From NCBI GenBank assembly GCA_012960465.1, contig DUBF01000193.1:1-53467 (forward strand): a DNA stretch of 53,467 nucleotides, in the 5' to 3' direction. Below, in pieces: positions 26,169-34,011 of this stretch (its first letter is position 1; each line of letters begins with the position of its first letter). The notes beneath the pieces are model-generated. The model saw only the letters and a list, made by a program, of their open reading frames with translations. It had not been told where the DNA came from and made no database searches. Source of the DNA: Rhodospirillales bacterium (GTDB taxonomy: Bacteria > Pseudomonadota > Alphaproteobacteria > Rhodospirillales > UBA2165). Position numbers and translations under genes: made by a program.

Positions 26169-26963
26169 ATGTTATCCATAATAAATTCAGATAATCGTTG
26201 GATAAAATATGTTACTGTATGCCTCGGATTATTATTGGGGGCTATAGCGTGGGAAATTTTTGGTTTAAATTCTAATCCGGCATTCATGGCGCCTTTAATA
26301 GGTAATGATGAGCATCCTGGCGCTGCAGTGCGTTTAATTTCTAACTTTTCTGATCAGGAGTTTGTCGAATCGTTGATTGGATCCGCTCGACTTTTTATTA
26401 CTGGTTTTACGATAGCTTTGATTATAGCAGTTCCTTTCGGAATTTTATTGGCACGTTTAAATTGGCTGCGGGTTGCCTTGGATACTTATATACTAATGCT
26501 CTATGTGACCCCAATGGTTGCCTTGATACCTTTCGTCCTAGCTATGATGGGATTTGATTTTTGGCCAAAAGTGGTTGTTGTATTTTTGTTTTCGTTTTTC
26601 CCAGTTCTATATAACACATTAGAAGGTGCACGTAGTGTAAAGCCAGAGCTTTTAGAAGTCGCTCATTCTTTTCGCTCTAATGAGATAGCATTATGGACGG
26701 ACGTCTTAGTTCCTTACACTTTACCCTATGCATTAACGGGTATTCGCCAGGCAACAGGGCGGGCCTTAGTCGGGATGATTGCTGCAGAGTTTTTTTTATC
26801 AACTAGCGGGTTGGGTAAAGAGATCATGATCTCGTCACGCACATTTGATATGGCGGGTGTCCTGGCTACAATTATTTTAATCACGATAATTGGAGTTTTA
26901 ATGATGCGTTTAGCTCAAGCCCTTGAACAACATTTTTCGTCTTGGCGAGGTTTGGAGCGATGA
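26169..26963 (+). CDS. ABC transporter permease 1
   Basis: A membrane subunit, 264 residues, with about six helices. The EAA-type loop reads EVAHSFRSNEIALWTDVLVP, followed by LPYALTGIRQATGRALVGMI as in SsuC/TauC-type permeases. Its last codons overlap the start of the second permease (ATGA), so the two are translated together and probably form a heterodimer. Confidence 0.92.
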   Translation: MLSIINSDNRWIKYVTVCLGLLLGAIAWEIFGLNSNPAFMAPLIGNDEHPGAAVRLISNFSDQEFVESLIGSARLFITGFTIALIIAVPFGILLARLNWLRVALDTYILMLYVTPMVALIPFVLAMMGFDFWPKVVVVFLFSFFPVLYNTLEGARSVKPELLEVAHSFRSNEIALWTDVLVPYTLPYALTGIRQATGRALVGMIAAEFFLSTSGLGKEIMISSRTFDMAGVLATIILITIIGVLMMRLAQALEQHFSSWRGLER

Positions 26964-27766
26964 TTGTCGAAATTTTTAAGAAACATCAAATGCCAAGGCT
27001 AAGATTTTTAAATTTAGACCTTTGCGCAAAAATTATTGCAGGGATTATGATATTAGTGATTTGGCAGATTGGTGTTGCCTTATTTGCAGCTAATTTTGTT
27101 GCTAAGCCACTTAGTATAATTGGTGTCTTTCCCGACGTTATAACCGACGAAGTTTTTATTGAGGCGACTGCTGCAACTTTGAGTGCCGTTATAAAAGGAT
27201 TATTTATAGCTTTAATAGCTGGAACGATTGTTGGTGTTGCTATGGGGCGGGTAAAATTTTTCGATCGGTTGCTCAATCTATATATCAATGGTTTCTATAC
27301 TATGCCAATGGTAGCTGCCTTGCCACTCCTCACAATTTGGTTTGGTTACGAGTCGAATGCTCGGCTTGCTACTATTGTATTCGCCGCGTTCTTTTCCATT
27401 GCTATGAGTGCTCGTGATGGTGCTCGGGCCGTGCCTCCCGAATATTTAGAGGTTTGTTCTGCTTACCGTGCTAAGCCATATCATATTTGGTTTGATATAA
27501 CTGTTTTTTCTTCCCTACCTTATTTGATTGCTGGGTTCCGATTAGCAGCGGGTAGGGCTTTAGTTGGGGCAGTTATTGCCGAATTTTTTATTTCCTTGGA
27601 TGGGTTGGGAATGTATATCCTCTCGCATACACGGTCTTTTCAGCATAATGAAGCCGTTGTAGGAGTGTTAATGTTGATTGCCTTTGGTTTGACTTTTGAA
27701 TCAACTATGAACTGGGTAATGAGACGTTACTTTCCCTGGTACCGCAGAGAAGGGCGTGGGGCTTAA
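26960..27766 (+). CDS. ABC transporter permease 2
   Basis: A second membrane subunit, 268 residues, paralogous to the first. The EAA loop is EVCSAYRAKPYHIWFDITVF, followed by LPYLIAGFRLAAGRALVGAV. I place the start at the ATG of the ATGA overlap (26960) instead of the upstream TTG at 26942. Two different permeases with one ATPase is less common in this subfamily than a homodimer. Confidence 0.92.
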   Translation: MIVEIFKKHQMPRLRFLNLDLCAKIIAGIMILVIWQIGVALFAANFVAKPLSIIGVFPDVITDEVFIEATAATLSAVIKGLFIALIAGTIVGVAMGRVKFFDRLLNLYINGFYTMPMVAALPLLTIWFGYESNARLATIVFAAFFSIAMSARDGARAVPPEYLEVCSAYRAKPYHIWFDITVFSSLPYLIAGFRLAAGRALVGAVIAEFFISLDGLGMYILSHTRSFQHNEAVVGVLMLIAFGLTFESTMNWVMRRYFPWYRREGRGA

Positions 27767-27958
27767 CTTTCGGTATAAAAATCGGTTATAAATTCGGTGT
27801 GCATCCAGCGCATCTGAGCCATGCGGAGAGGGCGTGGCTATACTATTTGACAATAGATTGTTTTGCGCCTAGAACGCGGCGATCTCCCTGGATGTTGGTG
27901 TTTTGAGAACGGATTTTTTTGTTTTTCTCATCGTATTCCTGACTGTATTTGTGGAATT

Positions 27959-30295
27959 ATGGCCTTAAAGAAAATTTCATCTATCTACTTAAATGGCGGC
28001 GTTAGCCGGGTTTTCCCATTTCTAGTTTGGATGCGAGCAGTTAATCGTACTACTATCCAAGCCGATTTTCTTGCAGCTTTTACCGGTGCCATGATCATGA
28101 TTCCGCAAGGTGTTGCGTTTGCTACTATTGCTGGCATGCCACCTGAATTTGGTCTTTATGCGGGTATGATCCCGGCTATTATCGCCGCTCTATTCGGCTC
28201 TTCCTGGCATTTGGTGTCTGGGCCAACAACAGCAGCTTCAATTTTGATTTTTTCATCGCTTAGTATTATGGCTGAACCCGGAACTGCTAGTTATGTAACT
28301 TTGGTTTTAACACTTACTTTTATGGTTGGAATTATAGAGTTAGTGATGGGGTTTATGCGTTTAGGCTCGCTTATAAATTTCATATCTCATACGGTTGCGA
28401 TCGGCTTTACGGCCGGTGCCGCCATTCTGATTGCGGCTAGTCAAGCTAAGGATTTTTTGGGAATAGAAATTCCCCTTGGGTCAGCCTTTTACGATGTCGC
28501 GATTCATATTTTTCGGCAATTTGGACAGATTTCCGTGTCAGCAACAACCGTTGGACTAATTACTATTTTAAGCGGTCTTTTATTGAAAAAATTTCTCCCT
28601 AATTCGCCTTTTATGATTATTGCTATGCTGTTTTCTGCCATTGTCGCATTTATACTTGATAAATTGGGTATTGCTTCCGTGCCAACGATAGGCGCAATTA
28701 ATTCTGGTTTACCGCCTCTATCCTCGCCAAATTTTGATCCTGAAGTGCTCAAAGATCTGGTGCCGACAGCTTTTGCGGTAGCATTATTTGCGTTGACTGA
28801 GGCTGTTACAATTTCTCGCTCGATTGCATCAAAAACGGGTCAACAGATTGATGGTAATCAAGAATTTATTGGTCAAGGGCTATCTAACATTATTGGAGGT
28901 TTTTTTTCCGGTTATGTTGCGACCGGTTCGTTTAATCGAAGTGCCCTAAATTTTAGTTCTGGTGCCCGCACACCAATGGCGGCGGTTGTCGGCGGGATAA
29001 TCTTACTGAGTATAACACCGTTTGTTGCACCGCTTGCTGTATATTTACCAAAGGCAACGGTCGCGGGTATACTTTTTTTGGTGATTTCTGGATTGATTGA
29101 TCTAAAGCACATTCATCAGATCCTCACTTCCAGCAAAGCAGAAACAACCGTGATGTTAGCGACGTTTTTTGCGGTTCTGTTTGTCAATCTTGAAGTGGCA
29201 ATCTTTACCGGTGTGATATTATCGTTGATATTTTATCTCAACCGAACATCACATCCTAAAGTTTCTACCCTGGTGCCAGATGCTAATGATGCGCGTCGCC
29301 GATTTAGCGCTGATCCTGATCTGCCAGAATGCCCTCAACTAAAAATTATTAGGATTGACGGATCTCTCTTCTTTGCTGCGGTTTCAAACGTTGTTGAAAA
29401 GTTGAGAAAATTTGAACTAAAATTTCCTATGCAAAAGAACCTTGTCATTGTGGCATCTGGAATTAATTTTATAGATATGGAAGGCGCAGAGGCTTTAGCC
29501 CAAGAGGCCCAACATCGCCGCGACACTGGTGGCAATCTCTATCTTATTGGTGTTAAGGATGCCGTGTCGTTGGTTTTGCAGCGAACGGGATTTATTGGCT
29601 CGATTGGTGAGGATAATATCTTTGAATCAAAAACAGCCGCTCTTTCAAAAGTATATTCTTGTGTTGATCAAGATATTTGTGCGAATTGTAGTAATCATAT
29701 TTTTCAGGAGTGTGGTTCAGAGTCCTCAAATATCCCGCGCGGCGATTACGTTCCGATTTCTGCACTACCGGTTTCAACAAGTCTAAATCCGTCTCAAAAT
29801 ATTGAACTTAAGTCAGATCCGTTTTTACACATGGGGTCACAGCGTAATAATAAAAATCCGTCTCGTATACTTGCACTTATGGAGCATGACGATGGTGATG
29901 AGGGATCACTTCAAACTATGGCTGAAGCACTCCTGATTTCTAACGAGACAGCAGCGGAATTGGCTTTTGGTCAAATTGTTAATTGGAATTGGGGAAGTGG
30001 TAATGTAATGCCAGAGGGCTTTCTTTCCGCAGAAATGGAGACCGCCCTTTGCGCGCCTGCACGTCAGAATTTGAAGCGCAATGCCGCTAAAATCGGCATA
30101 GTAAATCCTGTGGTTATGGCAACAGCAACCCCTAATCGATCGCAAGCTGCTGTCAAATTAATTGCAGAGTGGTGTCCAGATATTATCGTTGTGCATAAGA
30201 ACTCAAGTTTTGATTTTGCTCGGCAAATCACGTGTAATTTTGAGACACCTTTTGGAAAAATTCAGACACGTATAAAACTAGCATATTCTGATTAA
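27959..30295 (+). CDS. SulP-family anion transporter with STAS domain and C-terminal extension
   Basis: A 778-residue inner-membrane transporter of the SLC26/SulP family, which moves sulfate, bicarbonate or other anions. The start MALKKIS at 27959 is preferred because the open frame before it is not conserved-looking. The core signature IIMIPQGVAFATIAGMPPEF-type segment (MIMIPQGVAFATIAGMPPEF) and the region LTEAVTISRSIASKTGQQID are present, with 10 or more helices to about residue 430. The STAS domain spans about 455-565. After it comes an extension of some 210 residues: first a cysteine cluster (CVDQDICANCSNHIFQEC), then an alpha/beta-looking domain ending PDIIVVHKNSSFDFARQITC. The substrate cannot be told from the sequence. 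It follows the ABC operon by 192 bases. Confidence 0.92.
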   Translation: MALKKISSIYLNGGVSRVFPFLVWMRAVNRTTIQADFLAAFTGAMIMIPQGVAFATIAGMPPEFGLYAGMIPAIIAALFGSSWHLVSGPTTAASILIFSSLSIMAEPGTASYVTLVLTLTFMVGIIELVMGFMRLGSLINFISHTVAIGFTAGAAILIAASQAKDFLGIEIPLGSAFYDVAIHIFRQFGQISVSATTVGLITILSGLLLKKFLPNSPFMIIAMLFSAIVAFILDKLGIASVPTIGAINSGLPPLSSPNFDPEVLKDLVPTAFAVALFALTEAVTISRSIASKTGQQIDGNQEFIGQGLSNIIGGFFSGYVATGSFNRSALNFSSGARTPMAAVVGGIILLSITPFVAPLAVYLPKATVAGILFLVISGLIDLKHIHQILTSSKAETTVMLATFFAVLFVNLEVAIFTGVILSLIFYLNRTSHPKVSTLVPDANDARRRFSADPDLPECPQLKIIRIDGSLFFAAVSNVVEKLRKFELKFPMQKNLVIVASGINFIDMEGAEALAQEAQHRRDTGGNLYLIGVKDAVSLVLQRTGFIGSIGEDNIFESKTAALSKVYSCVDQDICANCSNHIFQECGSESSNIPRGDYVPISALPVSTSLNPSQNIELKSDPFLHMGSQRNNKNPSRILALMEHDDGDEGSLQTMAEALLISNETAAELAFGQIVNWNWGSGNVMPEGFLSAEMETALCAPARQNLKRNAAKIGIVNPVVMATATPNRSQAAVKLIAEWCPDIIVVHKNSSFDFARQITCNFETPFGKIQTRIKLAYSD

Positions 30296-30779
30296 ATCGC
30301 GGGCGTCATGTTCCGCTTTAGCCGAGGGCTAAGCTGTTTTGAATGTAAGTATCGCATGAGATATTTAGAAGAGATACGTGCCCAATAAATAATTCTAAGG
30401 TATATCTAAAATCGAATATTGTTATCTTAAAATAATTCACGTTTATTTTTTTATGCGATATTGTGGGTTATATTCTTATATCAAAATAATATAGCCGAAT
30501 ATAAAAAGTTCATTTTAGGAAAAATATTCAGTGGATATATCCACTGAACAAAATTAATTCAAAAGCTTTTTATTTATTAACCCGTTTTTAACTTATGATC
30601 TGTTTTACTGGAACAAATAAAAACAAGAGATTTTTTTTAATAAAATCCAATAGTGTTCTGGCTAGGTTATTCCCCAAGTTTTTTCTAGGGAAGCTGAATA
30701 GCTAATAAAAGTCTGATTAGGCGTGAGCAATACTTATCTGTTTTTACTCAGATACTGAGTAATTGGAGGGGATGCGCTC
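30296..30779. other. 484-base AT-rich gap with a perfect palindrome
   Basis: No convincing gene on either strand. Just after the SulP stop codon there is an imperfect hairpin (about 30319-30336, GCTTTAGCC / GGCTAAGC) that could end transcription. A 22-bp perfect palindrome lies at 30527-30548. Near the end, GGAGGGG marks the ribosome site of the next gene. Confidence 0.5.
30527..30548. repeat. 22-bp perfect palindrome
   Basis: Half-site TTCAGTGGATA, directly repeated as its own complement with no spacer. It has no T-run after it, so it is not a classical terminator. It lies about 230 bases before the secreted-protein gene and could be an operator for a dimeric regulator. Confidence 0.7.
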
Positions 30780-31337
30780 GTGTTAAGGAAGATTAGAGTT
30801 CTAAATGCGTTTTTAGGAACCTTTCTTGTCGGTATAGCCGTAATTACTGTTGATATCCGTGCTGAAACAACGTCGCAGGAAGCCATTGAAGCGAAAGTGA
30901 CTGGTTGTCCAGAGTTGCCCAATGTTACTTGGTGGAAAACAACTCGTATTAAAATTGTAAAATACGTAGATCTTAGATATCGAGGTAATTGGGTCCCATA
31001 TATTCAAAAATGGGAAACTTATAAACGAAAAATGCAGGGAATACTTGCTAGTAATGGTACTGCATTGGTTAAGTCGCGTAATATTCGCTTACATGGAGAA
31101 AAATTAGCGCTTCATATTAGAGAAATTGAGCGGCGACTTGAGGTTATAAAATGCCTCAAGAGTAAATTTTCTGGTCAATTAGCTTATAATGACACCGCTC
31201 TATGTGTTCCAGCTGGAGTGACTTCAAATATTAAAAGCCCTTATTTTGTATCAAATAAAAGGATGCAAATCTTTGGGAGTTTTTTTTCTAATCATATAAA
31301 TCAAGGTGAGTGTCATGATTACGCGGAATTATGGTGA
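30780..31337 (+). CDS. Secreted protein of unknown function with four cysteines
   Basis: A 185-residue protein starting at a GTG six bases after a GGAGGGG site. The signal peptide is clear (hydrophobic about residues 9-24, likely cut after Ala28). The mature part has a basic, aromatic segment (residues 50-85, with WWKTTRIKIVKYVDLRYRGN), a helix-rich stretch (95-128), and four cysteines at about 43, 125, 142 and 178 that could form two disulfides in the periplasm. I do not recognise a family. It stands alone between the SulP gene and the convergent selenoprotein operon. Confidence 0.7.
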   Translation: MLRKIRVLNAFLGTFLVGIAVITVDIRAETTSQEAIEAKVTGCPELPNVTWWKTTRIKIVKYVDLRYRGNWVPYIQKWETYKRKMQGILASNGTALVKSRNIRLHGEKLALHIREIERRLEVIKCLKSKFSGQLAYNDTALCVPAGVTSNIKSPYFVSNKRMQIFGSFFSNHINQGECHDYAELW

Positions 31338-31421
31338 ATGCGTCATGATTTCCGTTAAAAAAAGTTTAAACAGAACGTGTTTATAAAAGAATTACTGCGA
31401 GCCTGGCAGGCCGCGCCCGCG

Positions 31422-31459
31422 CCTGATAGATCTTATTATTAACAATAAGATCTACCAGG
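31422..31459. other. Long intergenic hairpin
   Basis: A perfect 11-bp stem, TAGATCTTATT / AATAAGATCTA, with a six-base loop, extended outwards by CCTG / CAGG across one mismatch. It has no U-run of its own and lies just upstream of a strong terminator. Confidence 0.7.
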
Positions 31460-31469
31460 GAGAGAAGAG

Positions 31470-31507
31470 AGGCCCCATTATATTTTTATAGTGGGGCCTT
31501 TTTTTTA
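31470..31507 (+). terminator. Rho-independent terminator
   Basis: A 13-bp stem (AGGCCCCATTATA / TATAGTGGGGCCT with one T-G pair) and a tight T-rich loop, followed by eight T on the plus strand. It ends plus-strand transcription from the secreted-protein gene or from an RNA in this gap. It touches the stop codon of the convergent hydrolase gene. Confidence 0.88.
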
Positions 31508-33187
31508 GCGAACAGCTATCGCTAATTCTAGGCTGGGTTGTTCAAATAAGGACATAAAATGATCAAAATCCTGCTTGTCTCCCTCGAGTTGTGCAGATCC
31601 ATCGGTAATTCCTTCCTGGTAGGTTGTTTGCCCAAGAAAGATCTTTGTCAGAAAATTACGCTCACAGCTTATCCTGATATCTTCTGACTTTGGAGCGTCT
31701 GGATGAAATTGACAGACACCTCGACGTATCTCAAGTGCACATATCTCATTTGTGTCAGTTATGTTGAATGTGGAAGTTAGCTCAAGGTTTTTACAATCTT
31801 CAGCCCGTAATCTTACGGTTAGTAAACGTAATAATGATTTACTCGGAAAGTTGCGGATTGCATCTGGGCCTCCAAAAGGTAGGCCTTTTGGAGCTTTTAA
31901 TTTACCTTCTAATTCGAGTGATGTTGTTAATGCCCAGTTTCTCCACGTAATATTTTTTTGATCATAGGCCCAGAGACGGAGGGCTTTTGCCTTTAGCTCT
32001 CGAGCCTCGACATCTGAAGTATTTGCTTTTATGATCCAAGTTACGATTTCAGCAGCCCACTGAAAGTCACCCCCATCAAATGCTAATTTAGCTTTTGCTA
32101 GGACTTGCTCTCTACCACCCATCAATTCAACGTAATTTTCAGCTCGTTCTGATCTTGGCTTGGGGTCTAAATGTATTGGATCTCCGTCGAACCATCCGAC
32201 ATATCCGTCATAAATAGCCGGAGCCGAATGTTTGTAACTACCATAAAACTCACCTAACCATTCGTGTTCGGCAAGATGATCTGGCATAATTACTTCTTCT
32301 CTGATTTCTTCTGGTGTGTAACCGTGGTTCATTCGTCTGACTGTTTGATCGTGCAGATATTGTATAGAGTCTCGATAAGCCACCAGAACATCTTCTATAT
32401 TATCTGCTCCAACTACGGGGATACCGTGATGCGGTATTAGAGTTTCTGGCTCCATACGACGAAGGTGGTCAATGCCATCAACCCAAATCATTGGATCTCG
32501 AAAAGAGGTGCCTCTTAACGCATATAAATTGGGAAAGGTTTGTCCTTGAATTACGTCGGCAGAAATCAAAACCTTGTCTTTTGGAAGCCAAACGATAACC
32601 TGGTCGTCGGTCTCACTTGGTACGTGATGGAGTTCTATTTCAATTCCACAGATCTTGGTTTTCATGATGCCGGAGAATGTTTTAGTGGGTGCTATAAAAC
32701 TTCGTTGTCCGGGAATATTTGGGGGTCCTAAGCCCGCACTAACGTTGCCTTCATCATTTAATGGTAATTGAAAACCAAAGGCATACATGGCTCGGCGAGC
32801 CAGAACTGGTGCTAAAACACCGTTATCTCGGACCATTGCCGGTATTAAATCGTCAAGTGCGATTATCTCTATATTTCCAGCTTGCACATCTTCTTCTGAG
32901 ATAAAAGCGCGAACACCGCTTATATGGTCTGGGTGAACATGCGTATAAATTATTGCTTTAATTGGTTTGTCTGTAATTTTTTTAAGCTCTTCTGCAACGG
33001 GCTTTGCGAATTCTATTGTTGGCAACGTATCAACTAAAATTACGCCGTCGTCGCCTTCAATCATGGTCATATTTGCTGGCGAGTAAGCACAGGCAGTATG
33101 AATATAACCATTTAACGAAACAATCTTTTGTTCCATTTTTGCATCATGGGCTTTTAGTTCAGGGTGGATCGTGATCGGTGTGCTCAT
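31505..33187 (-). CDS. Metallo-beta-lactamase-fold hydrolase, alkylsulfatase (BDS1/SdsA1) type
   Basis: A 560-residue hydrolase. The N-terminal metallo-beta-lactamase domain carries the zinc motif THVHPDH at residues 82-88, with a further ligand region in VPSETDD and PHHGIPV. The alkylsulfatase dimerisation region follows (EHEWLGEFYGSYKHSAPAIY, then GYVGWFDGDP and ELMGGREQVLAKAKLAFDGG). A C-terminal SCP2-like domain occupies about residues 430-560. Family members cut alkyl sulfate esters. No signal peptide is visible, so it is probably cytoplasmic, unlike SdsA1. The ATG has a GAGGGG site and lies 12 bases after the selenoprotein stop codon, so the two share an mRNA. The real substrate is open. 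Confidence 0.9.
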   Translation of the reverse strand: MSTPITIHPELKAHDAKMEQKIVSLNGYIHTACAYSPANMTMIEGDDGVILVDTLPTIEFAKPVAEELKKITDKPIKAIIYTHVHPDHISGVRAFISEEDVQAGNIEIIALDDLIPAMVRDNGVLAPVLARRAMYAFGFQLPLNDEGNVSAGLGPPNIPGQRSFIAPTKTFSGIMKTKICGIEIELHHVPSETDDQVIVWLPKDKVLISADVIQGQTFPNLYALRGTSFRDPMIWVDGIDHLRRMEPETLIPHHGIPVVGADNIEDVLVAYRDSIQYLHDQTVRRMNHGYTPEEIREEVIMPDHLAEHEWLGEFYGSYKHSAPAIYDGYVGWFDGDPIHLDPKPRSERAENYVELMGGREQVLAKAKLAFDGGDFQWAAEIVTWIIKANTSDVEARELKAKALRLWAYDQKNITWRNWALTTSLELEGKLKAPKGLPFGGPDAIRNFPSKSLLRLLTVRLRAEDCKNLELTSTFNITDTNEICALEIRRGVCQFHPDAPKSEDIRISCERNFLTKIFLGQTTYQEGITDGSAQLEGDKQDFDHFMSLFEQPSLELAIAVR

Positions 33188-33199
33188 TTCATGTTCCCC

Positions 33200-33865
33200 T
33201 CAAGAATTCAATAATGCACGGATTGAGCCCTCAAGCTCATCAACATCAAAATAAAGGGGCCCCATTCCTCCCTGATAAGCAATTTTACCTTTTGAATTGA
33301 TGAGATAAAGCCTGTCAGGCCACGATTGATAGGCCTCCTCTGCCGCATTATCCATTTTCTCGAGTAACATTGGGAATGAGAAATTATAACGGAGCATGCA
33401 GGCAGCAGCCACTTCCGCGCGTTCGTCTTCGGTTGTGGGATCATTAAAAATAATTCCTTCTTCGACGTTACGAAGGACTTGATCATTATCTTCTGGATGT
33501 GCTTCGCGAATATAAATACCAAGAAACTGTATTTGGCTGTTAAATTCTTTCGCTAATTTGTCGAGGCGCACGGCCCCGTCTCTAAAAGGTGGTCAGGTAT
33601 AAGATCCGAAGATAAGCGCAATGGGCTTGCCAAAATATGAGGAAAGACTAACGTCTTTACTTGTCCGTTTTCCTTGTTTATCGAGACATTCAACTTCAAA
33701 ATCCGGAGCGTTGGCACCGACTTTAGGTGATAATTCGTTATCACGAATAACACGCTTTTCTATAAAGGATCTTAATTCATCCCGTGTCATCCCACGTTTC
33801 TCTAGCCATTCGACTGTAGAATCTTGAACAATACGTTCAAACTTCTCCGGTAATTCAATTGACAT
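33200..33865 (-). CDS. Deiodinase-family selenoprotein (in-frame UGA read as selenocysteine)
   Basis: A 221-residue thioredoxin-fold protein if the TGA at 33593-33595 is read as selenocysteine 91. Before it comes VGANAPDFEVECLDKQGKRT and ALIFGSYT; after it PPFRDGAV in the same frame. FGSxT-U-PPF is the active-site signature of iodothyronine deiodinases. The downstream half also follows that family: IYIREAH (117-123, IYIEEAH in animal enzymes) and WPDRLYLINSKGKIAYQGG. A start at 33865 has an AAGGAG site. A bacterial SECIS hairpin lies 20 bases after the UGA. A standard reading would give two false genes (33593-33865 and 33200-33571). The role is probably reductive or peroxide chemistry at Sec; activity on iodothyronines is not implied. 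No selA, selB, selC or selD is in the window. Confidence 0.9.
33562..33578 (-). promoter_or_regulatory. Bacterial SECIS element
   Basis: On the mRNA: CGGGGCCGUGCGCCUCG. Six pairs (C-G, G-C, G-U, G-C, G-C, C-G) close a five-base loop, CGUGC. The loop starts 20 bases after the UGA and has G as its second base. Both fit the known bSECIS rules (loop 16-37 bases downstream, a G in the first two loop positions). Confidence 0.75.
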
Positions 33866-33916
33866 TATAATTTCTCCTTTTGGTAGGCCATGAACTATTC
33901 TATTAATTGTCCCGGC

Positions 33917-33933
33917 TAGTTTCTATGTAACTA
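33917..33933. promoter_or_regulatory. Candidate LysR operator
   Basis: TAGTT-N7-AACTA, an interrupted inverted repeat in the middle of the 146-base divergent region between the selenoprotein operon and the lysR gene. The outer G and C are eleven bases apart, close to the usual LysR spacing. It is the best dyad in this gap. Confidence 0.5.
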
Positions 33934-34011
33934 AATTAATAAAATCCTTGAAAAAAATAACATGCTTGCATATTTAATAATTAAATCAACTAATGTATAT
34001 TAATAATATAT

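Noticed and set aside
33200-33865. Two separate genes, or a pseudogene broken by a stop codon
   Set aside because: The frame is the same on both sides of the TGA, the homology is continuous, the TGA is at the known Sec position, and a SECIS-like hairpin follows. The downstream frame would start at a GTG without a ribosome site.
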